A stretch of 64,000 bases of DNA from an uncultured Oscillospiraceae bacterium (GTDB lineage: Bacteria > Bacillota > Clostridia > Oscillospirales > Acutalibacteraceae). Both the position numbers and the translations under genes were made by a program. The stretch is from assembly GCA_902492895.1 (NCBI GenBank), contig CABUNG010000001.1, forward strand, positions 1 through 64,000, read 5' to 3'. Below the pieces are notes generated by a model, which was given only the letters and a program-made list of their open reading frames with translations, was not told where the DNA came from and searched no databases. Position 1 is the stretch's first letter; every line of letters begins with the position of its first letter. Positions 17,049 through 24,931 of the stretch are shown in pieces.

Positions 17049-17297
17049 TCATTCGTTTTCATCGTCAAGCAACCAAAGAGAGGACACGCCCAACACTTTA
17101 GCAAGCACTTTCAATTCATAATCAGTAACAAACCGTGTTCCGATCTCAATTCTTGAAAGGCTGTCCCGCTCCATCGTCACGCCTTCAATTTGCAGTTTCG
17201 CGGCTAACGCCTCTTGTGTAAACCGCTTCTTTTGCCGTGCTTCTCGCACTCTGTCGCCGCATATATTCTTCCGGCCTTTATAGTCGTATATCTTCAC
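17049..17297 (-). CDS. XRE-family repressor
   Basis: An 82-residue Cro/CI-type protein with helix-turn-helix FTQEALAAKLQIEGVTMERD and the following SLSRIEIGTRFVTDYEL; it ends VLGVSSLWLLDDENE as single-domain repressors do. The start is GTG 17297 after GAGAGGGG. It is divergent from the HIRAN gene, and the region between holds a long inverted repeat (17351-17383). That makes it the best candidate for the prophage repressor. Confidence 0.85.
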   Translation of the reverse strand: MKIYDYKGRKNICGDRVREARQKKRFTQEALAAKLQIEGVTMERDSLSRIEIGTRFVTDYELKVLAKVLGVSSLWLLDDENE

Positions 17298-17345
17298 CCA
17301 CGATCACCCGCGCCCCTCTCGTTGTGCTAAACATCAGCACTTTTC

Positions 17346-17383
17346 TTGACTTTAACACAAAAATCCTGCATAATTGTGTTAAA
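17346..17383 (+). promoter_or_regulatory. Promoter of the HIRAN gene with 10-bp inverted-repeat operator
   Basis: TTGACT (17346-17351), 17 bp, CATAAT (17369-17374). TTTAACACAA (17351-17360) and TTGTGTTAAA (17374-17383) are perfect inverted arms around the core promoter, likely bound by the divergent XRE protein. Confidence 0.75.
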
Positions 17384-17433
17384 GGTCAGAATGCGAAAAG
17401 TATTCTTCCCTCGTTGCCATAATTTAAGCACAC

Positions 17434-17455
17434 GAAAGGAGTTATTCAAACTATG
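17434..17455 (+). promoter_or_regulatory. Leader motif complementary to the candidate sRNA (HIRAN gene)
   Basis: GAAAGGAGTTATTCAAAC runs from the Shine-Dalgarno to just before the ATG at 17453. It pairs along its length with the 5' end of the RNA predicted at 43100-43176, using two G-U pairs. Confidence 0.7.
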
Positions 17456-18088
17456 AAGCAATCGTTTTTATCTTCTGCCCTGTCAATGTTCGGGCGCGGC
17501 AAGAAGGAAGAAAATGGCGCGGCGTTGGACACACCAAAGGAAACAAAGGTCTATTTTGAAGATGGCGGCGCAAAGTACCACACAAACGCGCATTGTTCTG
17601 GAATGAGAAAACCGCAATATATCCCGCTTTCCGTCGCAAAAAAACGCGGCCTTTCTCCGTGTAAGAAATGCGCGCCGTATGGTGTCGCGCCGACTGTCCG
17701 GTCAGCTCCCGCCGCTCCGTTGTTCGCCTCTGCAACCACAAATGAAACAAAGCCCGTTTTTGAATTTCTTTCCGTGAAGGTTGCGGGCGTTACCTTCAAA
17801 AACGGGCGCAAAAGCCGTCAAACCATCTTGCGAAAAATCCACTTCAAAGACGAACCTTTCGACAAGGGCACAATGGAATTGACTTTGCAACGGGAAGAAT
17901 GGGAGGGCAAGCCTGCTTTCGGTGTCTATGTCAACGGCGATCAAATCGGGAATATTCCCGCCGAACAAGCCGACTATGTAAACGCCAATTTTTCCCGCCT
18001 CGACGGGATCGTAAACATAGAAGTTTATGGCGGCGGTGACGGCCAGAATTACGGCGCGGAAATAACATTGCGCTTCCGGAATGAGTAA
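17453..18088 (+). CDS. HIRAN-domain protein with Cys/His cluster
   Basis: The only rightward prophage gene encodes 211 residues. Residues 38-75 hold YHTNAHCSGM and SPCKKCAPYG, a probable metal site like those in Ada-type and nuclease-associated modules. Residues 105-211 match the HIRAN domain (FLSVKVAGVTFKNGRKSRQ; FGVYVNGDQIGNIPAEQ), found on DNA-repair and remodelling proteins. It has its own repressor-controlled promoter, its start carries the sRNA-complementary leader, and a terminator follows. It may be a lysogenic-conversion gene or DNA-processing factor. Confidence 0.75.
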   Translation: MKQSFLSSALSMFGRGKKEENGAALDTPKETKVYFEDGGAKYHTNAHCSGMRKPQYIPLSVAKKRGLSPCKKCAPYGVAPTVRSAPAAPLFASATTNETKPVFEFLSVKVAGVTFKNGRKSRQTILRKIHFKDEPFDKGTMELTLQREEWEGKPAFGVYVNGDQIGNIPAEQADYVNANFSRLDGIVNIEVYGGGDGQNYGAEITLRFRNE

Positions 18089-18106
18089 ACCCCGCAAAAC
18101 GACAAA

Positions 18107-18147
18107 AAGCCCCCACGCCAGCCATTAAGCGGCCAGCGTGGGGGCTT
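18107..18147. terminator. Bidirectional terminator between convergent genes
   Basis: AAGCCCCCACGC pairs with GCGTGGGGGCTT, with an A-run before and a T-rich tail after. It lies between the stops of the HIRAN gene and the leftward late operon. Confidence 0.85.
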
Positions 18148-18159
18148 CTCTATGTTCTG

Positions 18160-18648
18160 TTACTCTTTCCATGTTCCACCAAGCGCGGCGATCGTGTACC
18201 TGTCCGCGCGTCCGTTGACAATCAAGCCTTTTGACGCTTGAAAGCACCGCACGGCGTAAGCGGTCAACTTTCCGTATGTCCCATCGGCTCCGTTGGTGCC
18301 GCAATGGTAATTCCGTTCGATCAAAGCCGTTTGCAACGCCTTCACATCGTCGCCGCGCATGAGGGGTTTTGCTACTTTCAGCACGCGGGCAACCTCAAAA
18401 GAACCCGCCGCGGGCGGTGTCTGTTCCGGCTTCGCGCCGTCATGCTCCGATTTTCCCGCCATCTGTTCCGGCGCGCGGGCGGCTTGTTCCTCTTCGGCCT
18501 TCACGCGATCCGGCGCGGCTTCCTCGTTCTGCTGGACGGGCGCGGCCTGCTCTTCGGCAACCTTTTTCCGCGTGCGCGTGGTTTTGCTTTCCGTATCCTT
18601 CTTCGGCGCGCGCTTGTGCGTGCCTGTGGTTTTTCTCTGTTCACTCAT
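18160..18648 (-). CDS. Peptidoglycan-binding-domain protein
   Basis: A 162-residue late protein with a Lys/Glu/Ala-rich, low-complexity N-terminus (residues 1-85) and a C-terminal PG_binding_1 domain: LMRGDDVKALQTALIERNYH, then DGTYGKLTAYAVRCFQASKG. There is no catalytic domain. It is the last gene of the late operon, after holin and endolysin, so it may help lysis or decorate the virion. GGAGG precedes the ATG. Confidence 0.75.
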   Translation of the reverse strand: MSEQRKTTGTHKRAPKKDTESKTTRTRKKVAEEQAAPVQQNEEAAPDRVKAEEEQAARAPEQMAGKSEHDGAKPEQTPPAAGSFEVARVLKVAKPLMRGDDVKALQTALIERNYHCGTNGADGTYGKLTAYAVRCFQASKGLIVNGRADRYTIAALGGTWKE

Positions 18649-18672
18649 GCGTAAAACCTCCCGTAATGAAAT

Positions 18673-18710
18673 AAGCCCCCGCCGCCGCGGTTCAGCGGAA
18701 GCGGGGGCTT
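18673..18710 (-). terminator. Hairpin after the holin gene
   Basis: AAGCCCCCGC pairs with GCGGGGGCTT between the holin-like gene and the last late gene. It may reduce transcription of the latter. Confidence 0.6.
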
Positions 18711-18795
18711 CGTGGTATCAGGCGGGCGGCATGTGGCCGCCGCCTTCATCAAGCCGCGGGCGGTAAAGGAGTAAACCCGCGCGGCGCAATGGCAA

Positions 18796-19242
18796 TTAAG
18801 TATTCAGGGCTTCCGCGGTGTCGGTATGCGTCTTCGGAAGCGCAAAAACAGCGGCTTCGATCGCACCGTCAACAATCTTCTTCAAATCGTCGTCGATTTC
18901 AATTCCCGCCGCTTCGATGAACTGATAGACAAGTTTTGTTGCCTCTTCCTTCCGCTGTCCCTCTTCAATTTTGCTTGTTTTGTAAAGCTGTTCGGCGGCT
19001 TCCGTCGCCTTCTGCGCCCACCCGATCACCTTGTCAATAACCGTGATAACGGGAACTTCGGGGAAGAACTCTTTCAGGGTATCGACCACATGATCCGCGG
19101 TGTCAAGAACGGTTGTCGTCCCTGTCAGCACGCCGGAAACATTGATCCCCTTCTTTACCAGATAGGGGATCAGCACGATCAGCCCCACAAAAACGACCGC
19201 GACGACGGCCACAACCACAAGAACAATTACCATGTTATCCAT
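18796..19242 (-). CDS. Phage holin, LLH type
   Basis: This 148-residue protein has one strong N-terminal transmembrane helix (VIVLVVVAVVAVVFVGLIVL) followed by a long charged helical region (KATEAAEQLYKTSKIEEGQRK). That is the layout of the LL-H holin family. It is predicted to pierce the cytoplasmic membrane at the end of infection. It sits directly downstream of the endolysin gene. Confidence 0.8.
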   Translation of the reverse strand: MDNMVIVLVVVAVVAVVFVGLIVLIPYLVKKGINVSGVLTGTTTVLDTADHVVDTLKEFFPEVPVITVIDKVIGWAQKATEAAEQLYKTSKIEEGQRKEEATKLVYQFIEAAGIEIDDDLKKIVDGAIEAAVFALPKTHTDTAEALNT

Positions 19243-19284
19243 TTTTCAAAGCCTCGCTTTCTTTTTTGTCGGTGTTTATATTTG

Positions 19285-20292
19285 TTACTCCTTTACAAGC
19301 GTGAGATCGGAAACGCGCACGGCGGCCACGGTCACGCCGCCGTAGGTGATAACGGCACGATCGCCGTTCAGCTCCGAAACGACATGATCGCGGCTATACA
19401 CGAAAGAGGCCAGCCCGCCGCCTGTGTAGGTCTTCGCGCCCTGCTTTACGCGCACGACGCTTCCGGCCTTGATTGTGCCGCCCGCGCCGCTTCCATCTGC
19501 AAGAACAAGATCGGAAACGCGCACGGCGGCCACGGTTACGCCGCCGTAGGTGATAACGGCGCGATCGCCGTTCAGCTCCGAAACGACATGATCGCGTTCA
19601 TACACGAAAGAGGCCAGCCCGCCGCCCGTGTAGGTCTTCGCGCCCTGCTTCACACGCACGACGCTTCCGGCCTTGATTGCGCCGCCTGCGCCCGCTCCGG
19701 TGTCCGGTTTGTCCGGCTGAACGGGGGCGGCATTGTCGTATTCGATGTACGGAAGTTTGCCATGCTTCGTCCATGTGCGGGCGTTATACCCGCTCTTTGT
19801 CCCCATGTTTTTAACTGCCGTGATCTGCACATCGTTTTCAAAGGCGGGGGAACACTCCACGGCCAGCCCGCCGCCGATATAAACGCCGATATGCCCGCTA
19901 CACCAAAGGGCTTCGCCAACCTCCACATTGAAAAAGTTGGTTGAAACGCCCTTGCACTTTGTAATCATGGTATCTGCGCCAATATCCGGAACGCCGTTCA
20001 CGGCATAGGACGCGCCGCCGTAGGTTTTGGACGCGTCGCCGCGCCAGCCCCACAAAATGCCTTTAATCAGGCATACGCAATCGAACCCGAAAACAGGCGG
20101 GTTCTGGTTTGCGGCGGCCTTAATCATCTTCGTTCGGGCGGCCTGCTTGTTGTATGCGTGGTTATTGCAATACCGCGATACATTGCCGCCCGTCAGAGGC
20201 GCACCAAAGCACCCCATGACATAAAGGGTTTTGTAATTCTGCGCAACATCTTTCAGTTTCGCAACAAATTCACTTGCTTTCATAACTGCCAT
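19285..20292 (-). CDS. Endolysin (NlpC/P60-like) with two SH3-like repeats
   Basis: The 335-residue lysin begins with a cysteine-peptidase-like domain. GFDCVCLIKG (near residue 77) holds the candidate nucleophile Cys, and SGHIGVYIGGG the His. After a linker (PVQPDKPDTGAGAGG) come two nearly identical 65-residue wall-binding repeats, each starting IKAGSVVRVKQGAKTYTGGG. The DNA repeats are almost identical (about 19303-19480 and 19507-19690), which points to recent duplication. It should cleave peptidoglycan peptide bonds. GAAGGAG precedes the ATG. Confidence 0.85.
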   Translation of the reverse strand: MAVMKASEFVAKLKDVAQNYKTLYVMGCFGAPLTGGNVSRYCNNHAYNKQAARTKMIKAAANQNPPVFGFDCVCLIKGILWGWRGDASKTYGGASYAVNGVPDIGADTMITKCKGVSTNFFNVEVGEALWCSGHIGVYIGGGLAVECSPAFENDVQITAVKNMGTKSGYNARTWTKHGKLPYIEYDNAAPVQPDKPDTGAGAGGAIKAGSVVRVKQGAKTYTGGGLASFVYERDHVVSELNGDRAVITYGGVTVAAVRVSDLVLADGSGAGGTIKAGSVVRVKQGAKTYTGGGLASFVYSRDHVVSELNGDRAVITYGGVTVAAVRVSDLTLVKE

Positions 20293-20312
20293 TGTTTTTC
20301 GCTCCTTCGCTA

Positions 20313-20606
20313 TTATTCTTCGTGTGCGCGTTCCAGCGTGTCAATTCGCTTGTGCGCCTGCTTTGCGGACGCTTCAACGGCAACAAGCCGTTCTACAAAC
20401 TCCGTGTTCGTCTTCCGCTGTTCCCGCTGTTCGGCCTTAATATCATCAATGCCGCCTTTGATATATCCGATCTCTGTTAATACCGTTGCGTCGCTCTTTG
20501 CTTCGTTCGCTGTGTCGCTCTTCTTATTGCGGGCGAAGGCGGCATAGCCGAAGGCGATTGCGCAAACGGTACTAACCGCCGAAAGTACCGTTAAAATCTG
20601 TTCCAT
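20313..20606 (-). CDS. Membrane-anchored coiled-coil protein of the lysis module
   Basis: A 97-residue protein with an N-terminal transmembrane helix (ILTVLSAVSTVCAIAFGYAAF), then a charged heptad-rich helix (KAEQREQRKTNTEFVERLVAVEASAKQ in two parts). ATG 20606 is preceded by AAAGGTGG. Location between tail and endolysin genes suggests a holin or holin partner similar to XhlA-type proteins, but topology differs (membrane helix first), so the role is uncertain. Confidence 0.6.
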   Translation of the reverse strand: MEQILTVLSAVSTVCAIAFGYAAFARNKKSDTANEAKSDATVLTEIGYIKGGIDDIKAEQREQRKTNTEFVERLVAVEASAKQAHKRIDTLERAHEE

Positions 20607-20619
20607 GTTTTCGCCACCT

Positions 20620-21150
20620 TTACACCTTTTCCCATTGCCACAAACCCGCCGTGTCGGGCGGGTAAACGCAATTCGGCATATCGGCCTTCGCCAGATATAG
20701 CGCGCCTTTGTAGCTGTAATAAAGCCCCTCAACCACATTTACGACGATCCCCGCGGTTTCCGGATATGGTATCGGATCGTCAAGCGTCCCCGCGTGTTCC
20801 AGCTCGACAAGACGGTAATATGCAAAGGTGGTTTGCACGGGATACGCGGCGGCGTTGGAAGTGTGCGGCGCGACGATCTCATAATAAAGGCCGTCGCACC
20901 TGATAATTTCGCCTTTTGTCTTGTATTCGTGGTTGTCCTGATACTCCGGATAATCCACAATATCCGTTGACGCAAGGATCATTTCATCGGCGATCGCGTT
21001 CGTTCCCGCGGCGCGGTCTGCGACAATCTGCGCTTTGAAAGAAAGGGAAAGAAGGGCGGCGGTGCTTTCGCCCGCCGCCTTCACAGTTTCAACTTCCTTC
21101 TTCAATTCCTCTGTTTCGTTTGGCTTGTCCGGTCTGTATGTCACGCTCAT
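20620..21150 (-). CDS. Tail-associated protein with chitin-binding-like module
   Basis: This 176-residue protein has an N-terminal helix (KKEVETVKAAGESTAALLSL) followed by two short aromatic modules. IIRCDGLYYEIVAPHTSNA, and LYYSYKGALYLAKADMPNC ending in TAGLWQW, resemble the carbohydrate-binding folds (family 5/12 type) often placed on phage tail tips. Its start overlaps the stop of the retroelement target gene by 4 bp. It is probably a tail-tip or chaperone protein acting with that adhesin. Confidence 0.55.
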   Translation of the reverse strand: MSVTYRPDKPNETEELKKEVETVKAAGESTAALLSLSFKAQIVADRAAGTNAIADEMILASTDIVDYPEYQDNHEYKTKGEIIRCDGLYYEIVAPHTSNAAAYPVQTTFAYYRLVELEHAGTLDDPIPYPETAGIVVNVVEGLYYSYKGALYLAKADMPNCVYPPDTAGLWQWEKV

Positions 21151-22880
21151 TCAAAATTCCCCCCGATCGAAGATACCCAACACGCGGAAATAGCGTCGCC
21201 GCGCTCCACCGTTACCCGAATATTCATGCCGAATTTAACGGCGGTGTTTATTGTGTTCTCGAAGACATGCGCCACGCCCTGAATTACGGCATTTGTGCAA
21301 TCCTCCCACGCGGGGGAAGGATCAAACGGATTGTTCGTTGCCTCCACTTTGAAAGTTGCGCCCGCTGGAATTTCCCGCGTTACTTTCACATTTGCGCGTG
21401 TGGGCTGTGCCTGCGCTTCCAGCGGTGCGGCCAGCGTGATAACAAATCCGCTGATCTGTTTTGTGAAGGTCAGCGTGCGCACCGCTTTATTTCCCACGGT
21501 GTCCGTTGCGGTAATGGTGATTGTGTGCGCGCCGTTGGAAAGGGCGGTGAAGTCGTGCCCCGTAACATTCATCGTGTTTTCTTCTCCAAGCGTGGGCGTG
21601 TAGCTCCGCAAGGTGGTTTCGTCCACCTTTTCAACCACTGTCACCGTGTCGCCGTCCGGATCGGTCACGGTGTACTTGTAAGAGAAGTCGCCGCTTTTCG
21701 TTCCAAGATCGGCGTTTTGTCCGGAAATGACGGGCGGTTGATTGTGAATTACGGGAACCGCGGAAGAAGTCACATACGCACTTTCGTTTCCGTAGGTGTC
21801 CCGCGCCTTCACGCGGTACTTAATCGTGTTCCAGCTTGTAGAAACGACTTCCGTAAAGGTGCGGGCGGCGGTTTCCGTTACTTTCGTATAGCTCCCGTTA
21901 TTCACCGACCGTTCCAGAACATAGGTGATCGCGTCGCCGTCCGGATCGGTGGAAGCTCCCCATGTTACGGTTATGTTCTGCGTGCTGTAACAGCTTTCCG
22001 GCACGGAAATTCCGTCCGGCGTACTCGGTGCGGCGTTCCACTGGAATTCATAGTTTCCGCGGCTGTTTGTGCTATCAGATACCAAAATATCAGATTTCAA
22101 ATTACAAAGCGGACGCACGCCCCCGTAGCCGTTGTACGCGTGGCTGTAGTTCAACGCCCCCGAAGTGTTGACAAAGCGCACATAGTACGAGTAGCCGGAA
22201 TTCGGCGTGCGAAGCCACCAATACCACGCCTGCGAAGTCGTCGGATCGCTCCCGTAATTACTTTTGTCAATGGCCGCTTGCGTACAATAGGCAAGGCGGC
22301 TTGTATTGTCGCTGAACAAGGCCAGCTTTGAACCCTCTGCAATCCCGTTTTCGTTTGCAAGCCCGACTTCCGTTGTGCTTGCAAGGAACATTTTTGCGGT
22401 GAAGGTTTCATAGCTCCCGCCGTCTGTAACGGTGTTTTTGGCAACGGTAAGCGTGGTTGTCATAAGTGCCGCTACAAAATCGTCGTCAAGCATAGCAAGG
22501 AACCCCGCCCATGTGTCATAGGGGTTTACATTGTCCCATACATTCGCGCTTGACGGCGGCGCGTCCTGCCCGTGCTTCGCGCTGTACCATTTTCCCGCCG
22601 CGGCGTTACTGTTCAGCCATTGAAGGATATTGGAATGAATGTGCCTGTTGTTGCCGTAGCTTCTCCGGTTGCTGTCGCTGTTGTTTGGCTCTTTTGCGTC
22701 GGAACAAAGCAACGCTATGATCTTGTCGGTAATCAGGGTAATAGCTCCGGACGGATAGCCCGAATGGTTTTTGTCTGCCATTTTGAAAACGACATAATCA
22801 CCCAAGAACGACCGATAAGCCGACTTTACGGGCACTTCAAAGGTTGTTCCCACGCCAAGCGTGCTTAACTTTTTCGACAT
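21147..22880 (-). CDS. Retroelement target 1: variable tail adhesin with FN3-like domains
   Basis: The 577-residue protein starts at ATG 22880 (SD GGAGGAAGG) inside the last codons of the reverse transcriptase gene. Residues about 1-265 form a DUF6273/C-type-lectin-like domain. Its last strands, SYYVRFVNTSGALNY to GGVRPLCNLKSDI (residues 225-265), are encoded by the variable repeat. Two or more Ig/FN3-like domains follow (TPDGISVPESC; TWGASTDPDGD; TVTDPDGDTVTVVEK). In many retroelement targets the variable region is at the C-terminus; here it is internal. It is likely the receptor-binding protein, with ligand choice diversified by mutagenic retrohoming. Confidence 0.85.
   Translation of the reverse strand: MSKKLSTLGVGTTFEVPVKSAYRSFLGDYVVFKMADKNHSGYPSGAITLITDKIIALLCSDAKEPNNSDSNRRSYGNNRHIHSNILQWLNSNAAAGKWYSAKHGQDAPPSSANVWDNVNPYDTWAGFLAMLDDDFVAALMTTTLTVAKNTVTDGGSYETFTAKMFLASTTEVGLANENGIAEGSKLALFSDNTSRLAYCTQAAIDKSNYGSDPTTSQAWYWWLRTPNSGYSYYVRFVNTSGALNYSHAYNGYGGVRPLCNLKSDILVSDSTNSRGNYEFQWNAAPSTPDGISVPESCYSTQNITVTWGASTDPDGDAITYVLERSVNNGSYTKVTETAARTFTEVVSTSWNTIKYRVKARDTYGNESAYVTSSAVPVIHNQPPVISGQNADLGTKSGDFSYKYTVTDPDGDTVTVVEKVDETTLRSYTPTLGEENTMNVTGHDFTALSNGAHTITITATDTVGNKAVRTLTFTKQISGFVITLAAPLEAQAQPTRANVKVTREIPAGATFKVEATNNPFDPSPAWEDCTNAVIQGVAHVFENTINTAVKFGMNIRVTVERGDAISACWVSSIGGNFE
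22077..22099. repeat. 23-bp block shared by both variable-repeat flanks
   Basis: AGATACCAAAATATCAGATT and three more bases are identical to 44146-44168, just past the coding 3' end of each variable repeat. The block is absent from the template repeat. It contains a small GATA/TATC inverted repeat and encodes LKSDILVS. Confidence 0.75.
22107..22207 (-). repeat. Variable repeat 1 (VR1)
   Basis: This 101-bp segment aligns without gaps to the template repeat at 24140-24240. It differs at nine positions, and in the coding strand all nine are adenines of the template (26 such adenines are available). No other base differs. Affected template Asn/Arg codons become Tyr, Phe, Ser, His and Gly. Confidence 0.95.
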
Positions 22881-23968
22881 TCTTTGCCTTCCTCCTTTTC
22901 TTCGGAAACAGCAACGCCGCCACGGTTGCCCGCGGCGGCGTACTGCCCGAATAATTTGTTGTAATGCTGATCCATGTTCCGGATCAGGTGATAGCAATTT
23001 CCCTTCGACGCGTGGCCGCGCCAGCTTTTATAGGATTGTTCCACCTTTTCCGGCGTGATTTTTCCAGCTTCCAGCAACCCGCGCATTTTGGTTAAACGGC
23101 GGCGGGCGTTGTTCTTTGACTTCCGGCGCACCTTGCGGATCACCGCGCCGCTTTCGGTCAAATACGAATGGAAGCCCAAAAAATCAATTCCGTTTTTCAA
23201 CGGGTAAATATTTGTCTTCGCATTCAGCGAAAGCCCTAATTCGTTTACATGTCTTTCAATCTCCTTCCAGCAATAGCGCAAATATTCTTTATCTTCGTGG
23301 ATCAAATAAAAATCGTCCATGTATCGGCCATAAAATTTTATGCCTAACTTCTCTTTTACCATGTGATCCAGCGAAGAAAGATAGAGAAGGGCGAATATTT
23401 GTGAAGACTGGTTGCCGATCGGAATTCCTACATTGCCTTCGGTGCTGTCTATTATCATATCCAGCAACCAAAGGCAATCAGGATCGGAAATATACTTGCG
23501 GATTAAGGATTTTAACGCGTCGTGCTTGATATTATAGAAATACTTTGATATGTCGCATTTCAATACCCAACCGTCAACACCTCGTACACGGTAAAACCTC
23601 CGCATAAATCCTTCCAGCCGTTCAAGGCCGAAGTGCGTTCCTTTTCCAACCTGTGAAGCGTAATTGTCTTTTATGAAGGTGCTTCGCACCCTCGGTTCAA
23701 GTACATTATCACAAAGCGCATGTTGCACAACCTTGTCTTTGTAGCTGTTCGACATTACAACCCGTTCTTTCGGTTCGTAAACCTTGAATGTGTTGTAGGG
23801 CGAAAGCCGGTATGTATGGCTCTGTAACTGCACGCTTAACAGGTTCAGGGCTTCCAGCAAATTAACTTCAAACTTCGCCGCCGCTCCTTTCCACCTTTTG
23901 CCGCGGCGCGCCTTCCGGTACGCGCGGTATAGGTTTTCAAAATTATAGACTTTTTCAAAGTCGGTCAT
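22865..23968 (-). CDS. Reverse transcriptase of a diversity-generating retroelement
   Basis: The 367-residue RT copies template-repeat RNA into adenine-mutagenised cDNA that replaces variable repeats. The catalytic motif is YGRYMDDFYLI. The upstream motif reads IPIGNQSSQIFALL, with SQ where group II intron RTs have SP, a hallmark of retroelement RTs. WVLKCDISKYFYNIKHDAL supplies the other active-site Asp. No maturase or endonuclease domain follows, also typical. ATG 23968 follows AAGGAG. The gene lies between the template repeat and target 1, whose start it overlaps. Confidence 0.95.
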   Translation of the reverse strand: MTDFEKVYNFENLYRAYRKARRGKRWKGAAAKFEVNLLEALNLLSVQLQSHTYRLSPYNTFKVYEPKERVVMSNSYKDKVVQHALCDNVLEPRVRSTFIKDNYASQVGKGTHFGLERLEGFMRRFYRVRGVDGWVLKCDISKYFYNIKHDALKSLIRKYISDPDCLWLLDMIIDSTEGNVGIPIGNQSSQIFALLYLSSLDHMVKEKLGIKFYGRYMDDFYLIHEDKEYLRYCWKEIERHVNELGLSLNAKTNIYPLKNGIDFLGFHSYLTESGAVIRKVRRKSKNNARRRLTKMRGLLEAGKITPEKVEQSYKSWRGHASKGNCYHLIRNMDQHYNKLFGQYAAAGNRGGVAVSEEKEEGKECRKS

Positions 23969-24139
23969 GTCAAAAAATCTCCTTGCCGTGTATAACCTCG
24001 GCCATGCCTGCGGGCAATGCTCCGGTATCGGCAATCCTGTATTTGTCCCCGCTGTGGATAGCAGGGGACGGGAAACGCCTTCCTTTGATGGTGGTACATT
24101 GCTTTCGGCCTGTAGCCTACTCGATCGAGTGATCCACCG

Positions 24140-24240
24140 AAGCGGACGCACGCCCCTGTTGCCGTTGTACGCGTTGTTGTTGTTCAACGCCCCCGAAGTG
24201 TTGACATTGCGCACATTGTACGAGTTGCCGGAATTCGGCG
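24140..24240 (-). repeat. Template repeat (TR) of the retroelement
   Basis: The invariant 101-bp template is non-coding and lies between avd and the RT gene. Read leftward it would encode Asn-rich codons (AAC/AAT) such as SGALNNNNAYNGN, which is usual for templates built to maximise adenine-driven change. Full identity with VR1 outside adenines fixes its boundaries; VR2 matches its first 78 bp (24140-24217). Confidence 0.95.
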
Positions 24241-24294
24241 GCGGGGCGGGCAGAAGGCGAAAAGAAAACCTACAAGGCGTTCCCCAAACGGTTT

Positions 24295-24700
24295 TTATAC
24301 TCTCGCTTTGTCCCGCTTCTTCCACGCGGCGATCATGTACTTTACTTCAAGGGCAAGTTTCGACCAATATTCGCAACTCTTCATAGAAATAAAGCCCATT
24401 TCCTGCGAAAGCTCTATAAAAAATAGAAGCTCCTTGCAATAGGTCAACGCCTTTGCTTGTAGCCTCTGCCGTTGTCTGTGTTCGTCCGCTTGCCGCAAAT
24501 CTAATTCGTTCGCTTCAAGCGTCATTTCGTAAATATCAACCGCTTTTTCCTGTATGCGGTTCACCAGCGTAAAGCGGTATTTCTTCGGGTAACGCTCCGT
24601 GCTGTTCGTGATCGTGAAGGTATGCTTTACAAGGTCTTTCGCCTTCACAATCACATTGAATTCGGACGGCTCTTTGCGTTCCCTCTCTTGTCCCTGCATA
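24295..24700 (-). CDS. avd: Accessory variability determinant (Avd), four-helix bundle
   Basis: This 135-residue basic helical protein fits the Avd family, which forms a positively charged barrel that binds the RT and template RNA and is needed for cDNA synthesis. The body consists of four long helices: NRIQEKAVDIYEMTLEANEL, RQADEHRQRQRLQAKALTYC, LLFFIELSQEMGFISMKSCE and YWSKLALEVKYMIAAWKK. ATG 24700 has GGAAGGCAAGG upstream. It is immediately upstream of the template repeat. Its 5' part overlaps a Cys-rich gene in another frame. Confidence 0.85.
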
Positions 24701-24931
24701 AATGCACCTTGCCTTCCTGATCCTCTGCAAAAGCGCGGTATCTTCCGTGCACCCCTCAAAATCAAAGCCCGCCGCCGTCAAAGTTATTGTTGCTTCGTGG
24801 CCTGTGGGCGTGATCCCGTGGATTGACACCGCCTCGCCGCCGCACATGTCGCACGGTGGGCGAAGCTCCGTGAAGATATTCCCGATAATGCACGACAATT
24901 CCGCGCCCTTGCAGGCGCACCGCGTCAACAT
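24536..24931 (-). CDS. Small Cys-rich tail-region protein
   Basis: The 131-residue frame starts at ATG 24931, which overlaps the stop of the preceding tail gene (ATGTTGA). The first 80 residues contain LTRCACKGAELSC and LRPPCDMCGGEAVSIHGI, a likely zinc-ribbon with Cys-X2-Cys knuckles. The last 55 residues overlap the avd gene by 165 bp in another frame and look less protein-like. The gene may truly end earlier in relatives, or the overlap may be real. Confidence 0.55.
   Translation of the reverse strand: MLTRCACKGAELSCIIGNIFTELRPPCDMCGGEAVSIHGITPTGHEATITLTAAGFDFEGCTEDTALLQRIRKARCIYAGTREGTQRAVRIQCDCEGERPCKAYLHDHEQHGALPEEIPLYAGEPHTGKSG

Noticed and set aside
22865..23968. Group II intron maturase
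   Set aside because: No maturase or endonuclease domain, SQ instead of SP in the RT motif, and a template/variable repeat pair beside it.
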